Positions 1 through 8,481 of a stretch of 64,000 nt of DNA are shown here, piece by piece. The translations under genes were made by a program, and so were the position numbers. Each line of letters begins with the position of its first letter. The first letter of the stretch is position 1. Under the pieces are notes generated by a model, which saw only the letters and a list, made by a program, of their open reading frames with translations, was not told the DNA's origin and made no database searches. Location of the stretch: positions 1 to 64,000 of the forward strand of contig JAEZGK010000016.1 in the NCBI GenBank assembly GCA_023437365.1. The letters run 5' to 3'. Source of the DNA: Bacillota bacterium. GTDB lineage: Bacteria; Bacillota; Clostridia; Lachnospirales; Lachnospiraceae.

Positions 1-122
1 CTAATATCACTTTTTCAAGGCAGCTTTAAAGGTGCTTTATTTGTCATGCGATTTTCAATGTACAGTTTCTAAACAGTTACAACCAATATAAATTAACTAC
101 TTGACATAGTTAGTCTATTACA

Positions 123-150
123 TAAAACAGGGAACGCATCGCGTTCCCTG
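123..150 (-). terminator. Intrinsic terminator of the msmK-type gene
   Basis: A perfect 10-bp stem (CAGGGAACGC with GCGTTCCCTG, 3-nt loop) lies just past the stop codon. On the minus strand it is followed by TTTTATG. Positions 1-122 beyond it show no gene. Confidence 0.85.
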
Positions 151-164
151 TGATTTTATACTTC

Positions 165-1280
165 TTAGTTAGTAATAACCTTCTCTGTCTCTTTATCAAA
201 AACATGTAGTTTGGACATATCAAATGCAATCTTTAAGGTATCGTCAGGTCTTGCTGTTGTACGAGGATTAACACGTGCAGTAATCTCGAGTGTCTCATCA
301 ACGGTGAAGTATAAGTTAACTTCTGCACCTAACAACTCGTATACTCTGACGGTAGCTTCGATTACGCTATCAGGAGAGTTGTTGATGAATACTTCTTCAT
401 CATGAATATCTTCAGGACGAATACCGATTACAACTGTCTTGCCCTCATAACCACCCTCGACTACCTTCTTAGCCTTTGCTTCAGGAAGCTTAATTGTATT
501 TGCACCAAAGGTAGCATATACATCATTGCCCTTCTTAGCGATTGTAGCATCGATGAAGTTCATCTGAGGTGAACCCATGAAACCTGCAACGAATAAATTA
601 ATCGGTCTGTCGTATAAATTCTGAGGAGAGTCAACCTGCTGGATGAGACCATCCTTCATAACAACAATTCTAGTACCGAGGGTCATAGCCTCTGTCTGAT
701 CATGTGTTACGTAAATGAAGGTAGTATTTAATCTCTGATGAAGCTTGGAGATCTCAACACGCATCTGTACTCTTAATTTTGCATCAAGGTTGGAGAGCGG
801 CTCATCCATAAGGAATACCTTAGGACTACGTACAATCGCACGACCCATAGCAACACGCTGTCTCTGACCACCGGAAAGAGCCTTCGGCTTACGATCTAAT
901 AAATGCTCGATGTCAAGTATCTTAGCTGCCTCATGCACTACTTTATCGATCTCATTCTTCGGAACTTTTCTTAACTTTAAACCGAATGCCATATTGTCAT
1001 AAACAGACATATGCGGATATAAAGCGTAGTTCTGGAATACCATCGCAATATCTCTATCCTTCGGCTCTACATCGTTTACCAGCTTTTCTCCGATCCACAG
1101 TTCACCCTGTGAAATCTCTTCAAGACCTGCAATCATACGAAGCGTTGTGGACTTACCACAGCCGGAAGGTCCAACGAAGATGATGAACTCTCTGTCAGCT
1201 ATCTCAAGATTGAAATCTTTAACAGCGACAACTCCGTTAGGATACTGCTTTGTTATGTTTTTTAATGATAAACTTGCCAT
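165..1280 (-). CDS. msmK: MsmK/UgpC-type sugar ABC transporter ATPase
   Basis: This 371-residue cytoplasmic ATPase energises carbohydrate ABC importers of the CUT1 class. Visible motifs are Walker A GPSGCGKST (37-45), signature LSGGQRQR (135-142), Walker B FLMDE (156-160), an H-loop (YVTHDQTEAM) and a C-terminal TOBE/MalK-like regulatory region with the family's GIRPEDI motif. Length is normal for the family. No permease or binding protein is adjacent, which fits a shared ATPase that serves several sugar importers, as MsmX does in Bacillus (family knowledge). The ATG follows a good AGGAGG, and a strong hairpin terminator follows the gene, so it is probably monocistronic. The exact sugar cannot be inferred. 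Confidence 0.93.
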   Translation of the reverse strand: MASLSLKNITKQYPNGVVAVKDFNLEIADREFIIFVGPSGCGKSTTLRMIAGLEEISQGELWIGEKLVNDVEPKDRDIAMVFQNYALYPHMSVYDNMAFGLKLRKVPKNEIDKVVHEAAKILDIEHLLDRKPKALSGGQRQRVAMGRAIVRSPKVFLMDEPLSNLDAKLRVQMRVEISKLHQRLNTTFIYVTHDQTEAMTLGTRIVVMKDGLIQQVDSPQNLYDRPINLFVAGFMGSPQMNFIDATIAKKGNDVYATFGANTIKLPEAKAKKVVEGGYEGKTVVIGIRPEDIHDEEVFINNSPDSVIEATVRVYELLGAEVNLYFTVDETLEITARVNPRTTARPDDTLKIAFDMSKLHVFDKETEKVITN

Positions 1281-1468
1281 TTTATATCCTCCTACACTTT
1301 CTACAATTCAATATTCTTGTACGATTAACTATGGCTTTATGATACACCATTTCAAAAGCATTAACCATATCCCATTTTAACAAATTACTTTTTACCCTTT
1401 TGTATAATTTGTATATTCAAATTTAAAAAAAGTAGATTTACCGATAATCCGCTGAATAATGGCTTAAT

Positions 1469-2365
1469 TTACTGTCTATATTCAATAAAACCCTCTCCCA
1501 TAACCTCTCTTACATCACTTACGATAACAAAGCAGTTTGGGTCAATTCGCTTAGAAATCTCAATGATTCTAACGATTTCTTTGTTAGATACTACACAAAA
1601 CAACATTTTCTTATCTTGGTTGGAATACATGCCTGTGGCATTGACACCGGTCACTCCGCGGTCCATATGGTGCATGATTGCATGAGCAATTTCGGTATAA
1701 TCATCTGATATAATATAAGCCATTTTGGAGAACTTCAAACCCTCCAGAATACTGTCTGATACCTTTGTCGTGACGAAAACGGCAATCAATGCATACAGTG
1801 CATTCCCCAGACCAAAGACCAAAGCACCAAGTATGATGATGGTACCGTCGATAACGATTAGTATCTGCGGAATCGATATATGCTTATTCTTAAAATGCAG
1901 TAGGGTTGCCAGAAGATCAGTTCCACCGGTAGAAGCCTGAACAGAGAATACCAGTCCTATACCCACGCCACTGATGGCACCGCCCATGATTGATGCAAGC
2001 AGATAGTCCTCCAGCTGCAGATCGTAAATCGGTATCACAGCCAATGCCAGAGAAAAGGCAAAGGTCCCAAACAATGAGGTAAATAAAAACTGGAACCCCC
2101 TAGACTTAATGGCCAACAAAAACAACGGTATGTTACATAAAGCCGTGAAGAGCCAGATCGGGAACCCCCCGTCGAGGATTGCCTTGGTGAGATATTTTAC
2201 AACAATGGCCAGACCGGATACGCCTCCCGTTACCAGCTGCATCGGCTCATAGATCAGATTTACTCCGATTGCCATTAAAAAGGAGCCTGCCAAAATAGCA
2301 ATATACTTACGAATAACCAAAATATTCTTACTATAAACCTTTCTTGTCGGCATAATTATCCTCAT
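1469..2365 (-). CDS. YitT family membrane protein
   Basis: A 298-residue integral membrane protein with about five or six hydrophobic helices in the first 200 residues (the YitT/DUF161 part with the GxNLIYEP..LVTGGVSG signature) and a soluble C-terminal DUF2179-like domain (about 210-298). The family is widespread in Firmicutes and its transport substrate is not established. The start is uncertain: the ATG at 2365 lacks a clear ribosome site, whereas the in-frame ATG at 2353 is preceded by GAGGAT at proper distance, so the protein may begin at MPTRKVYS. It is a lone gene between msmK and the LCP-like gene, on the same strand. Confidence 0.88.
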   Translation of the reverse strand: MRIIMPTRKVYSKNILVIRKYIAILAGSFLMAIGVNLIYEPMQLVTGGVSGLAIVVKYLTKAILDGGFPIWLFTALCNIPLFLLAIKSRGFQFLFTSLFGTFAFSLALAVIPIYDLQLEDYLLASIMGGAISGVGIGLVFSVQASTGGTDLLATLLHFKNKHISIPQILIVIDGTIIILGALVFGLGNALYALIAVFVTTKVSDSILEGLKFSKMAYIISDDYTEIAHAIMHHMDRGVTGVNATGMYSNQDKKMLFCVVSNKEIVRIIEISKRIDPNCFVIVSDVREVMGEGFIEYRQ

Positions 2366-2494
2366 TTCTTAAATAATACATAGGATCAGTGTTCCAGGAA
2401 GCCTATCCTATATTATCAACATGCTGAAACCTTCTTAGCACAGCGGATTGCATAATAATAACTGTTAATTTTATAATCTTCATATCTAATGTAA

Positions 2495-3415
2495 TTATTC
2501 GCTGCCTGTTATCTCTTCCGCAGTCAAATCTTTCAATTGTCCGGCAACCTCCAGCAGATTCACCTCAAAACCGCTGTTTCGATCCTCACCTGCCAGTCTC
2601 AGAAAAATGACCTGTTCCTCAGAAAGCTCACTGTAGCTCTCTATATAATTAATTTTATGCTGTAAAAATAAATTTGAGGTAAGCTTCGGATACAGCTCCT
2701 CAAGATAAGTCTGAAGCTTCTCTTTTGTATCCAATCCATAGATTTTCGTTATGTATTGACCGGTAAATATCTGGGTGGGTTCAGAATGTATCTCCTCCTC
2801 ACCGACCGTCACCGATGGAGTCTCTTCCTCCGTCCTTAAATCGGCCACACTGGTACCGGCGGGAATAACCCGTTCCTCGAAGATCTCTGTGAATAAGTCC
2901 TCCGGAATTACCGTATAGTAACTGATGTCCGTTCCCAAGAGGTCCTCCGCCATCAGAACCCCGTAATCAAACACGGTTTCTTCCTCCAGATATTTCGTGA
3001 CCGAGGAGAATTTGATGATCTGAGGTATCTCCGGCTTGATGATAACCAGCTTTCGATACAAGGTATCAGACATGGTCAGCTTCGTGTCGAGCGGAATTGT
3101 AATATATGCCAGTTTCTTCCTATGACAGTTTAACACCTCAAGCAGCAGCCTGCTGATCCGATGATCCTCTTTATCATAACAGTAAATCAGGTTCTTCGAT
3201 ATTTCATCCATACTTGGCGATGTGATTGGTTCCGGAGTCGGCGTCATATCGACAATTACCGGTTCCTTCTCCTCAACAGAGAAAAGCTTCAGTGTAGTCT
3301 GATAACCCAATACCGCTGAACCAAACAAAATTGCGACAATAAAAAAGGATTGTAAAAATCCTTTGATCAACATACTTTGTGCAGTTTGCTTTTTTCTTTT
3401 TCTTGATCCGGCCAA
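2495..3415 (-). CDS. Membrane-anchored divergent LCP-like protein
   Basis: A 306-residue protein with a basic N-terminus, one transmembrane helix (about residues 15-38), a short Pro/Thr linker and an extracellular domain. The pattern RKKLAYITIPLDTKL, followed by a segment ending VLMAEDLLGTDISYYTVI, resembles the core of LytR-CpsA-Psr proteins, which attach glycopolymers to peptidoglycan. The usual SIPRDT arginine is a leucine here and the conserved glycine/arginine clusters are missing, so it may bind ligand without transferring. The start is a TTG preceded by AAGGGGTGATTA; the first downstream ATG would fall inside the basic region. Its assignment is by resemblance only and remains uncertain. 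Confidence 0.6.
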   Translation of the reverse strand: MAGSRKRKKQTAQSMLIKGFLQSFFIVAILFGSAVLGYQTTLKLFSVEEKEPVIVDMTPTPEPITSPSMDEISKNLIYCYDKEDHRISRLLLEVLNCHRKKLAYITIPLDTKLTMSDTLYRKLVIIKPEIPQIIKFSSVTKYLEEETVFDYGVLMAEDLLGTDISYYTVIPEDLFTEIFEERVIPAGTSVADLRTEEETPSVTVGEEEIHSEPTQIFTGQYITKIYGLDTKEKLQTYLEELYPKLTSNLFLQHKINYIESYSELSEEQVIFLRLAGEDRNSGFEVNLLEVAGQLKDLTAEEITGSE

Positions 3416-3606
3416 ATAATCACCCCTTGCTAAAAGCTATTCTACCATAGGAAGTGCTGTTTATCAATGCGTCTTTATCTGAAACGTCTTCTGTGTTATA
3501 ATAAATACAGTGAGAAATGTTCTACCTGATTACTGTTATGGGGACATAACACCAGCTCATGAACTAAGCTACCTTCAGGCCGCAACAACGGCAGATTGGA
3601 GAAAAC

Positions 3607-4338
3607 ATGAATAAAAAGACAGTATTGATAACCGGCTCCTCCAGAGGGATAGGTAAAGCAATCGCGGTTAAATTCGCAAAAAAGGGCTATCACGTCGTTA
3701 TCAACTGTGCTCATAACGAGGAAGCCCTTTTGAAGACAAAAGCAGAAATTGAAAGCTACCAGGTATCCTGCCATGCATATCTTGGAGACATGGGAGACAT
3801 CAAATCGGCAAGGGAATTATTTCGCCAGATTAAGAAGCTGTATGGTCATGTAGATGTGCTGGTGAACAATGCCGGCATCTCCTATGTAGGCCTGTTTACC
3901 GATATGACACCGGAGGATTGGAGTCGGGTCATCAACACCAACCTGACCTCGGTATATAACTGTTGCTCCCTCGCAGTACCGGATATGGTAAAGAATAAAT
4001 ATGGCAAGATCATTAATATCTCTTCCGTTTGGGGCAATTCCGGTGCCTCCTGCGAAGTTGCCTATTCCGCATCCAAAGGTGGAATGAATGCCTTCACCAA
4101 GGCTCTTGCCAAAGAACTTGCCCCAAGTAATATCCAGGTCAATGCAGTTGCCTGCGGTGCAATCGACACGGAAATGAATCAATGGCTCGAGGATTCCGAG
4201 CTTATGAATCTGATTGAAGAAATCCCCGCAAGTCGGCTCGGCCGGGCAGAAGAGGTGGCAGATTTGGTATATCATCTTGCCTATAAGAACGAATATCTTA
4301 CCGGACAGATTATCGGCCTTGATGGGGGTTGGATTTGA
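3607..4338 (+). CDS. ymfI: SDR reductase, probably EF-P 5-aminopentanone reductase
   Basis: A 243-residue classical short-chain dehydrogenase/reductase. It has the cofactor motif TGSSRGIG (10-17), NNAG (near 90), a catalytic Ser in ISSVWG, the YSASK active-site motif and a C-terminal LDGGW. The combination SSVWGNSGASCEVAYSASKGG is typical of YmfI proteins, which reduce the 5-aminopentanonyl group on elongation factor P in Firmicutes (family knowledge); a FabG-type ketoreductase is the alternative. It is the only plus-strand gene in this stretch. GGAGAAAAC precedes the ATG. The efp gene itself is not in the window. Confidence 0.8.
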   Translation: MNKKTVLITGSSRGIGKAIAVKFAKKGYHVVINCAHNEEALLKTKAEIESYQVSCHAYLGDMGDIKSARELFRQIKKLYGHVDVLVNNAGISYVGLFTDMTPEDWSRVINTNLTSVYNCCSLAVPDMVKNKYGKIINISSVWGNSGASCEVAYSASKGGMNAFTKALAKELAPSNIQVNAVACGAIDTEMNQWLEDSELMNLIEEIPASRLGRAEEVADLVYHLAYKNEYLTGQIIGLDGGWI

Positions 4339-4344
4339 TCTACC

Positions 4345-4764
4345 TTACATCTCCTTGGAATACTTACCGAGGAAGCAAAGCACCAATAGATAATGCAGTA
4401 CAAATGCTCCTACGATGACCAGCGTCAGCCACAGAGGACCGTCGATCAGGATATTTAAGTAGGCAATCACCATAAGGAACCAGCAGCTGATATCACTTGC
4501 AGTCGCTTTCGCTCTGTGCCGGATGCTGATATTCCTTTCATCCTTGCGCTCAATTGCCGCCTGTTTGCTCTTTGCAGGTGAATTTGCTTCCATTCTTAGT
4601 ATTATCGTGCTTAATATACCGCTGAGTGCGAAGGATACTCCCACACCGATTAGTACTCCTACAATACCCTTGTTCTGATTGGGCTGCTGCAGATAAATTG
4701 CCAATGCGATTAATATAACCGCACCTATGATTATTTGGATATAATTCTTTTTTGTTTTAAGCAT
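4345..4764 (-). CDS. Small membrane protein paired with XRE regulator
   Basis: The reading frame is open from 4800, but the likely start is the ATG at 4764 (139 residues, MLKTKKNYIQ). It overlaps the stop of the upstream regulator as ATGCTTAA and is preceded by GAGGAGGAAGAA. Hydrophobic segments lie near residues 7-26, 32-54 and 95-130, with a charged stretch between them (KQAAIERKDERNISIRHRAK). This layout is common for small membrane partners of tiny XRE regulators in Clostridia; the function is unknown. Translational coupling implies fixed stoichiometry with the regulator. Confidence 0.75.
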   Translation of the reverse strand: MLKTKKNYIQIIIGAVILIALAIYLQQPNQNKGIVGVLIGVGVSFALSGILSTIILRMEANSPAKSKQAAIERKDERNISIRHRAKATASDISCWFLMVIAYLNILIDGPLWLTLVIVGAFVLHYLLVLCFLGKYSKEM

Positions 4765-4966
4765 TCTCTTCTTCCTCCTCATAGATAAATATCTCTTCAA
4801 TACTTAAGTTAAAATATCTTGCAAGCTTAAATGCAAGAGTAATCGAGGGATTATAGCGCCCATTTTCCAGTGATCCTATGGTTTGCCTGGAGACTTCAAG
4901 AATTTCCGCCAGGTCTTCCTGTTTCAGCCCTCTTTGCTTTCTTATCTCTTCCAGTCTGTTCTTCAT
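4757..4966 (-). CDS. Small XRE-family transcriptional regulator
   Basis: A 69-residue protein that is almost entirely one helix-turn-helix domain (KQEDLAEILEVSRQTIGSLENGRYNPS, residues about 15-40), ending in an acidic tail. No separate sensor domain is present. It is translated just ahead of, and overlaps, the membrane-protein gene. Three near-identical 20-bp sites lie upstream, one touching the -35 box and one just behind the -10 box, so it very likely represses its own operon. AGGAG precedes the ATG. Confidence 0.9.
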   Translation of the reverse strand: MKNRLEEIRKQRGLKQEDLAEILEVSRQTIGSLENGRYNPSITLAFKLARYFNLSIEEIFIYEEEEENA

Positions 4967-4990
4967 TCCTACTCCTCATTTCAAATATTG

Positions 4991-5087
4991 TAAAGTATAC
5001 TTTCCATGAACAATATAGCATGCTACCTAATTCATGTCAAGTAAGCTTTCCATGAAAACGCAGAATGTTAAGTTAGCTTTCCATAAC
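4991..5087 (-). promoter_or_regulatory. XRE operon promoter with three operator repeats
   Basis: On the minus strand TTGACA (5035-5040) and TATATT (5012-5017) are separated by 17 bp. Three direct copies of a 20-bp site lie at 4991-5010, 5037-5056 and 5068-5087; on the minus strand the shared core is ATGGAAAG followed by an ACTT half. The first copy covers the transcription start and the second abuts the -35 box, an arrangement suited to autorepression. Confidence 0.75.
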
Positions 5088-5349
5088 CAGGCTTTATATC
5101 CGGTTCATAACCCCAAGGCAATCGTAAAGTGAAAAACTTAACTTAATTCTTGTTTTTCACCTCCAAAAAACTCCTGCACTCACCATAGAGCCACTTCCTC
5201 TTGGAGGCAATTCAGTCGCTTTATTGGTATTATAATAAATAAGATTAGAATTAATAATGATTGGAGTCGTTTACAAGAAAATACGGTTGTACTATGATTT
5301 TGTTAAGAGGTTAATCTAATAGAATTATGAGAAAATCGGAGGATTTCAG

Positions 5350-6753
5350 ATGGGTGGTTTTTTTGCAGTAGCTTCAAGATCTTATTGTGTTTTTGATTTA
5401 TTCTTCGGAACGGATTATCATTCACACCTGGGTACAAGAAGGGGTGGAATGGCTGTCTACGGTTCCAATGGCTTCGACCGGGCTATCCATAATATCGAAA
5501 ACTCTCCCTTCCGGACAAAATTCGAAAAGGATGTCAACAAGATGGAAGGACACCTTGGTCTGGGCTGTATCTCTGATTACGAATCCCAGCCCCTGATTGT
5601 TCGCTCCCATCACGGTACTTATGCCATTACGACCGTCGGTAAAATCAACAATCTGGAAGCTATCGTAAACGAAATCTTTACCCATGGGAATACACATTTT
5701 CTCGAAATGAGCGGTGGTGACATCAATGCTACGGAGCTGGTGGCTGCACTCATTAATCAGAGGGACAATCTTGTCGAGGGTCTGCAATATGCCCAGGAGC
5801 TGATCGAGGGTTCCATGACGATATTGCTGATGACACCCAAGGGTATCTATGCCGCGAGAGATAAGCTTGGAAGAACCCCTGCTGTCATCGGGAAAAAGGA
5901 CGATGCCTTCTGCATCTCCTTCGAAAGCTTTGCTTATCTGAACTTAGGCTATGTGGATTATAAAGAGCTGGGTCCCGGAGAGATTGTAGTAGTGACTCCC
6001 GAGGCAGTCACCACACTGGCTAAGCCGGGAACTGAGATGAAGATCTGCACCTTCCTATGGATTTATTATGGTTATCCGTCCTCCTCCTATGAAGGAGTCA
6101 GCGTTGAGAAGATGCGCTATAACTGTGGGGCTTTGCTTGCCAAGAGGGACAATGTCCGACCTGATATTGTTGCCGGGGTTCCCGATTCCGGTACCGCGCA
6201 TGCCATAGGCTATGCCAATGCCTCCGGTATTCCGTTCTCCAGACCATTTATCAAATATACACCAACCTGGCCTCGTTCCTTTATGCCCACCATGCAAAGC
6301 CAGAGGAATCTCATCGCCAAGATGAAGCTGATCCCGGTGCATGACCTAATCAGGGATAAGAGCCTGCTGCTGATAGACGACTCCATCGTCCGCGGTACAC
6401 AGCTTCGGGAGACCACCGAATTTCTGTATCAGAGCGGTGCCAGAGAGGTACATATCCGTCCTGCTTGTCCACCACTGCTATTCGGCTGCAAATATTTAAA
6501 CTTCTCCCGTTCCTCCTCCGCGCTTGACCTAATCACAAGGAGCATCATCAAGCAGGAGGAAGGAGAGGTCTCAGAGGAGATCTTATGGGACTATGCCAAT
6601 CCTGATTCTGATCGATATAGCAGGATGATTGAGCAGATCAGGCAGCAGCTTAGCTTCACATCCCTGCACTATCACCGCCTGGATGATATGGTGGAATCAG
6701 TCGGTATCGAACCCTGCAAACTCTGTACCTATTGTTGGAGCGGCAAGGAATAA
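5350..6753 (+). CDS. PurF-like amidophosphoribosyltransferase paralogue, no glutaminase Cys
   Basis: A 467-residue protein with the two-domain PurF layout: an N-terminal Ntn glutaminase-like domain (1-230) and a phosphoribosyltransferase domain with the PRPP loop LLIDDSIVRGTQ (340-351). Cysteines that could hold a 4Fe-4S cluster, as in the Bacillus enzyme, are present (C233, C373, C456, C459, C462). The N-terminus reads MGGFFAV where active PurF has Met-Cys-Gly, so the Cys1 nucleophile is a Gly, and the oxyanion HNG motif is also changed (TTVGKINN). Glutamine hydrolysis is therefore unlikely; it may use ammonia or have another role. GGAGG sits six bases before the ATG, so the start is secure. 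No pur genes adjoin. Confidence 0.85.
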   Translation: MGGFFAVASRSYCVFDLFFGTDYHSHLGTRRGGMAVYGSNGFDRAIHNIENSPFRTKFEKDVNKMEGHLGLGCISDYESQPLIVRSHHGTYAITTVGKINNLEAIVNEIFTHGNTHFLEMSGGDINATELVAALINQRDNLVEGLQYAQELIEGSMTILLMTPKGIYAARDKLGRTPAVIGKKDDAFCISFESFAYLNLGYVDYKELGPGEIVVVTPEAVTTLAKPGTEMKICTFLWIYYGYPSSSYEGVSVEKMRYNCGALLAKRDNVRPDIVAGVPDSGTAHAIGYANASGIPFSRPFIKYTPTWPRSFMPTMQSQRNLIAKMKLIPVHDLIRDKSLLLIDDSIVRGTQLRETTEFLYQSGAREVHIRPACPPLLFGCKYLNFSRSSSALDLITRSIIKQEEGEVSEEILWDYANPDSDRYSRMIEQIRQQLSFTSLHYHRLDDMVESVGIEPCKLCTYCWSGKE

Positions 6754-6773
6754 TGTGAGAAAGAACTCCTCCC

Positions 6774-7307
6774 TCATTCATGATTGATTTTGATATGACA
6801 CATTTTCATGGCCTCAAGCGCATTCGTATGGCTCTGAGGAGTCACTCCCGCGCAACAGGAAGCATCCACGCTGATTCTTGCTTCTGGAAAATATGCCTTT
6901 AATATCATTGCATTTGAGATGACACAGATATCGGTGCAGATACCGACCAGCTCAAGCTCCGGCTGTTCTGCCCCTTCCAACACATATTCCTTCTGTATCA
7001 GTTCCGCAAGCTTCAGGGAGCCAAAGCTCGGCTTATTCACGATGATCGAGTCCGCAACCTCCAGCTCGGAGGCAAGCTCCCAGCCCGGTGTCCCATTGAT
7101 ACAGTGTACCACCGGCAAATTTCTTCCTTCCTCTGTATCCAGATAATTCTCAGCATGGGTATCCCTGGTAAATATGACGGGGCAACCCATGCTTCTGTAT
7201 TCCGAAATCTTATCCTGCACCTTGGAGACGATTGCTTCGGCTTCCTTCGTTCCCAATGCTCCGGTAATAAAATCCTTCTGCATGTCAATCACAAGCAAAA
7301 TCTTCAT
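6774..7307 (-). CDS. Isochorismatase-family hydrolase, nicotinamidase-like
   Basis: A 177-residue cysteine hydrolase with the family triad visible: Asp8 in VIDMQKDF, Lys in VNKPSFGS (near 92) and Cys in GICTDICVISNA (near 127). The ligand pattern (DTHAENY, HCINGTPGWEL) resembles nicotinamidase PncA, which turns nicotinamide into nicotinate for NAD salvage; other amidohydrolase roles are possible. It converges with the PurF-like gene and lies upstream, on the same strand, of nothing obviously related. The ATG is preceded by AAGGAGGAAATGCT. Confidence 0.85.
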   Translation of the reverse strand: MKILLVIDMQKDFITGALGTKEAEAIVSKVQDKISEYRSMGCPVIFTRDTHAENYLDTEEGRNLPVVHCINGTPGWELASELEVADSIIVNKPSFGSLKLAELIQKEYVLEGAEQPELELVGICTDICVISNAMILKAYFPEARISVDASCCAGVTPQSHTNALEAMKMCHIKINHE

Positions 7308-7383
7308 AGCATTTCCTCCTTATGAGATTATTGATTATAGTCAGAAAGAAGGAGTCCCTTCAGACCCCTTCCCAGGCTAATTT

Positions 7384-7932
7384 TTATGCTATATTCCTGC
7401 CCAGCTCCTCTGCCTTCTTCAAACCGTCCGTATCCCTGATCTGACCTCGTTCATTTACGCCCTTCATAACCAGCTGCCCGATATCGTCCCATTTCAGGAA
7501 CTCAGCCATCGAGTTATAGGAGTACAGTAAGCCGGAATAGACGGAATCATTGAAATCTTCTCCGCAGAGCAGCAGACAGCTGCTCTTATGCTCCAGCTTC
7601 TTCTGTCCTATGACAAGTGAATAGAATTTATCTATAACCATCTTAAGCTGTGCCGGATAGGAAGACCAGTACAGCGGCGTTGCAAAGGCAATCACATCTG
7701 CTTCTTCAATCAAAGGAGCAATCTGATTAAAATCATCCTGATAATTGCAGGCTGTTCCCTTGCTGTAACAGGTATTGCAAACCCTGCAGGGTGTGAGCTT
7801 CAGCTTGGCTGACTCCACCTTTGTCACTGTGTTCCCTGCTGCCTGTGCACCCTGGATGAAAGCATCCGCCATCAGATCACTATTGCCTCCAAAGCGAGCA
7901 CTCCCGGTAATCACTAACACCTTTTTATTCAT
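7384..7932 (-). CDS. Flavodoxin-fold NAD(P)H-dependent FMN reductase family
   Basis: A 182-residue flavoprotein of the NADPH-dependent FMN reductase/iron-sulfur flavoprotein type: TGSARFGGNSDLMADAF (FMN phosphate loop), a cysteine cluster CRVCNTCYSKGTAC (about 49-62) and TPLYWSSYPAQLKMVIDKFY. The cysteine spacing resembles iron-sulfur flavoproteins, which pass electrons from ferredoxin to flavin (family knowledge). It follows the flavodoxin and membrane FMN gene on the same strand and likely belongs to the same redox group. GGGGGAGAG precedes the ATG. Confidence 0.85.
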   Translation of the reverse strand: MNKKVLVITGSARFGGNSDLMADAFIQGAQAAGNTVTKVESAKLKLTPCRVCNTCYSKGTACNYQDDFNQIAPLIEEADVIAFATPLYWSSYPAQLKMVIDKFYSLVIGQKKLEHKSSCLLLCGEDFNDSVYSGLLYSYNSMAEFLKWDDIGQLVMKGVNERGQIRDTDGLKKAEELGRNIA

Positions 7933-8006
7933 ATAACTCTCCCCCTAAAAATTGATAGGATAATTATATAATAAGGAGCAAGAAAAATATAGTACTTAGT
8001 TTTAGG

Positions 8007-8471
8007 TTAGTCAGTATCCTCGTGGATACTAAGAAGCTTCTCCATAAATCGAACTGCTCCGTCAAGCTCCTTCCGATTCGGATGTCCTTTGCTAATTCCC
8101 CCGATGTATTTGAAAGGTCCGAAGGTATCGAAGCCCTTACAGGAATAGGTACCTGCTACCTTTACACCCTTCTCCTCCAGAAGCTTCTTCTCCCCGCTGC
8201 CATAATTCTTATTCAGTACACCGCTTGTATGGATCAGAAATGCTTTCTGATCCTTCCCAAAACGATATTCCCTCATAAATTCTGTCAATCTCGGTGCAAA
8301 GTCAGCTTTATAAATACCGGATGCAAAACCCAGCAGCGAATACCCCGTCAGATCTGTTTCGGCTGCTTTCGCAACCGGAACTAAATCTACCGGTAACTTA
8401 GCTGCGATTTCCTCCAATACCTTTTTCGTGTTCATGTGATGCGATGATGAATATATCATTGCCGTTTTCAT
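8007..8471 (-). CDS. Flavodoxin family protein
   Basis: The start at 8471 gives 154 residues (MKTAMIYSSSHHMNTKKVLE) and is preceded by AGGAGGAGC; the open frame extends to 8510 without a better ribosome site. The N-terminal SSSHHMNT loop and the order FASGIYKADFAPRLTEFM followed by AFLIHTSG are those of flavodoxin-like electron carriers. It sits 10 bp behind the membrane FMN-binding gene, with which it could exchange electrons. Confidence 0.82.
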   Translation of the reverse strand: MKTAMIYSSSHHMNTKKVLEEIAAKLPVDLVPVAKAAETDLTGYSLLGFASGIYKADFAPRLTEFMREYRFGKDQKAFLIHTSGVLNKNYGSGEKKLLEEKGVKVAGTYSCKGFDTFGPFKYIGGISKGHPNRKELDGAVRFMEKLLSIHEDTD

Positions 8472-8481
8472 ATTGCTCCTC

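Noticed and set aside
3496..3774. 92-codon minus-strand frame over the SDR gene start
   Set aside because: Antisense to a clear SDR coding region, no family resemblance; a shadow frame.
5120..5349. Purine riboswitch upstream of the PurF-like gene
   Set aside because: No conserved three-way junction core of the purine riboswitch was found; only a GTGAAAAAC/GTTTTTCAC inverted pair without T-run.
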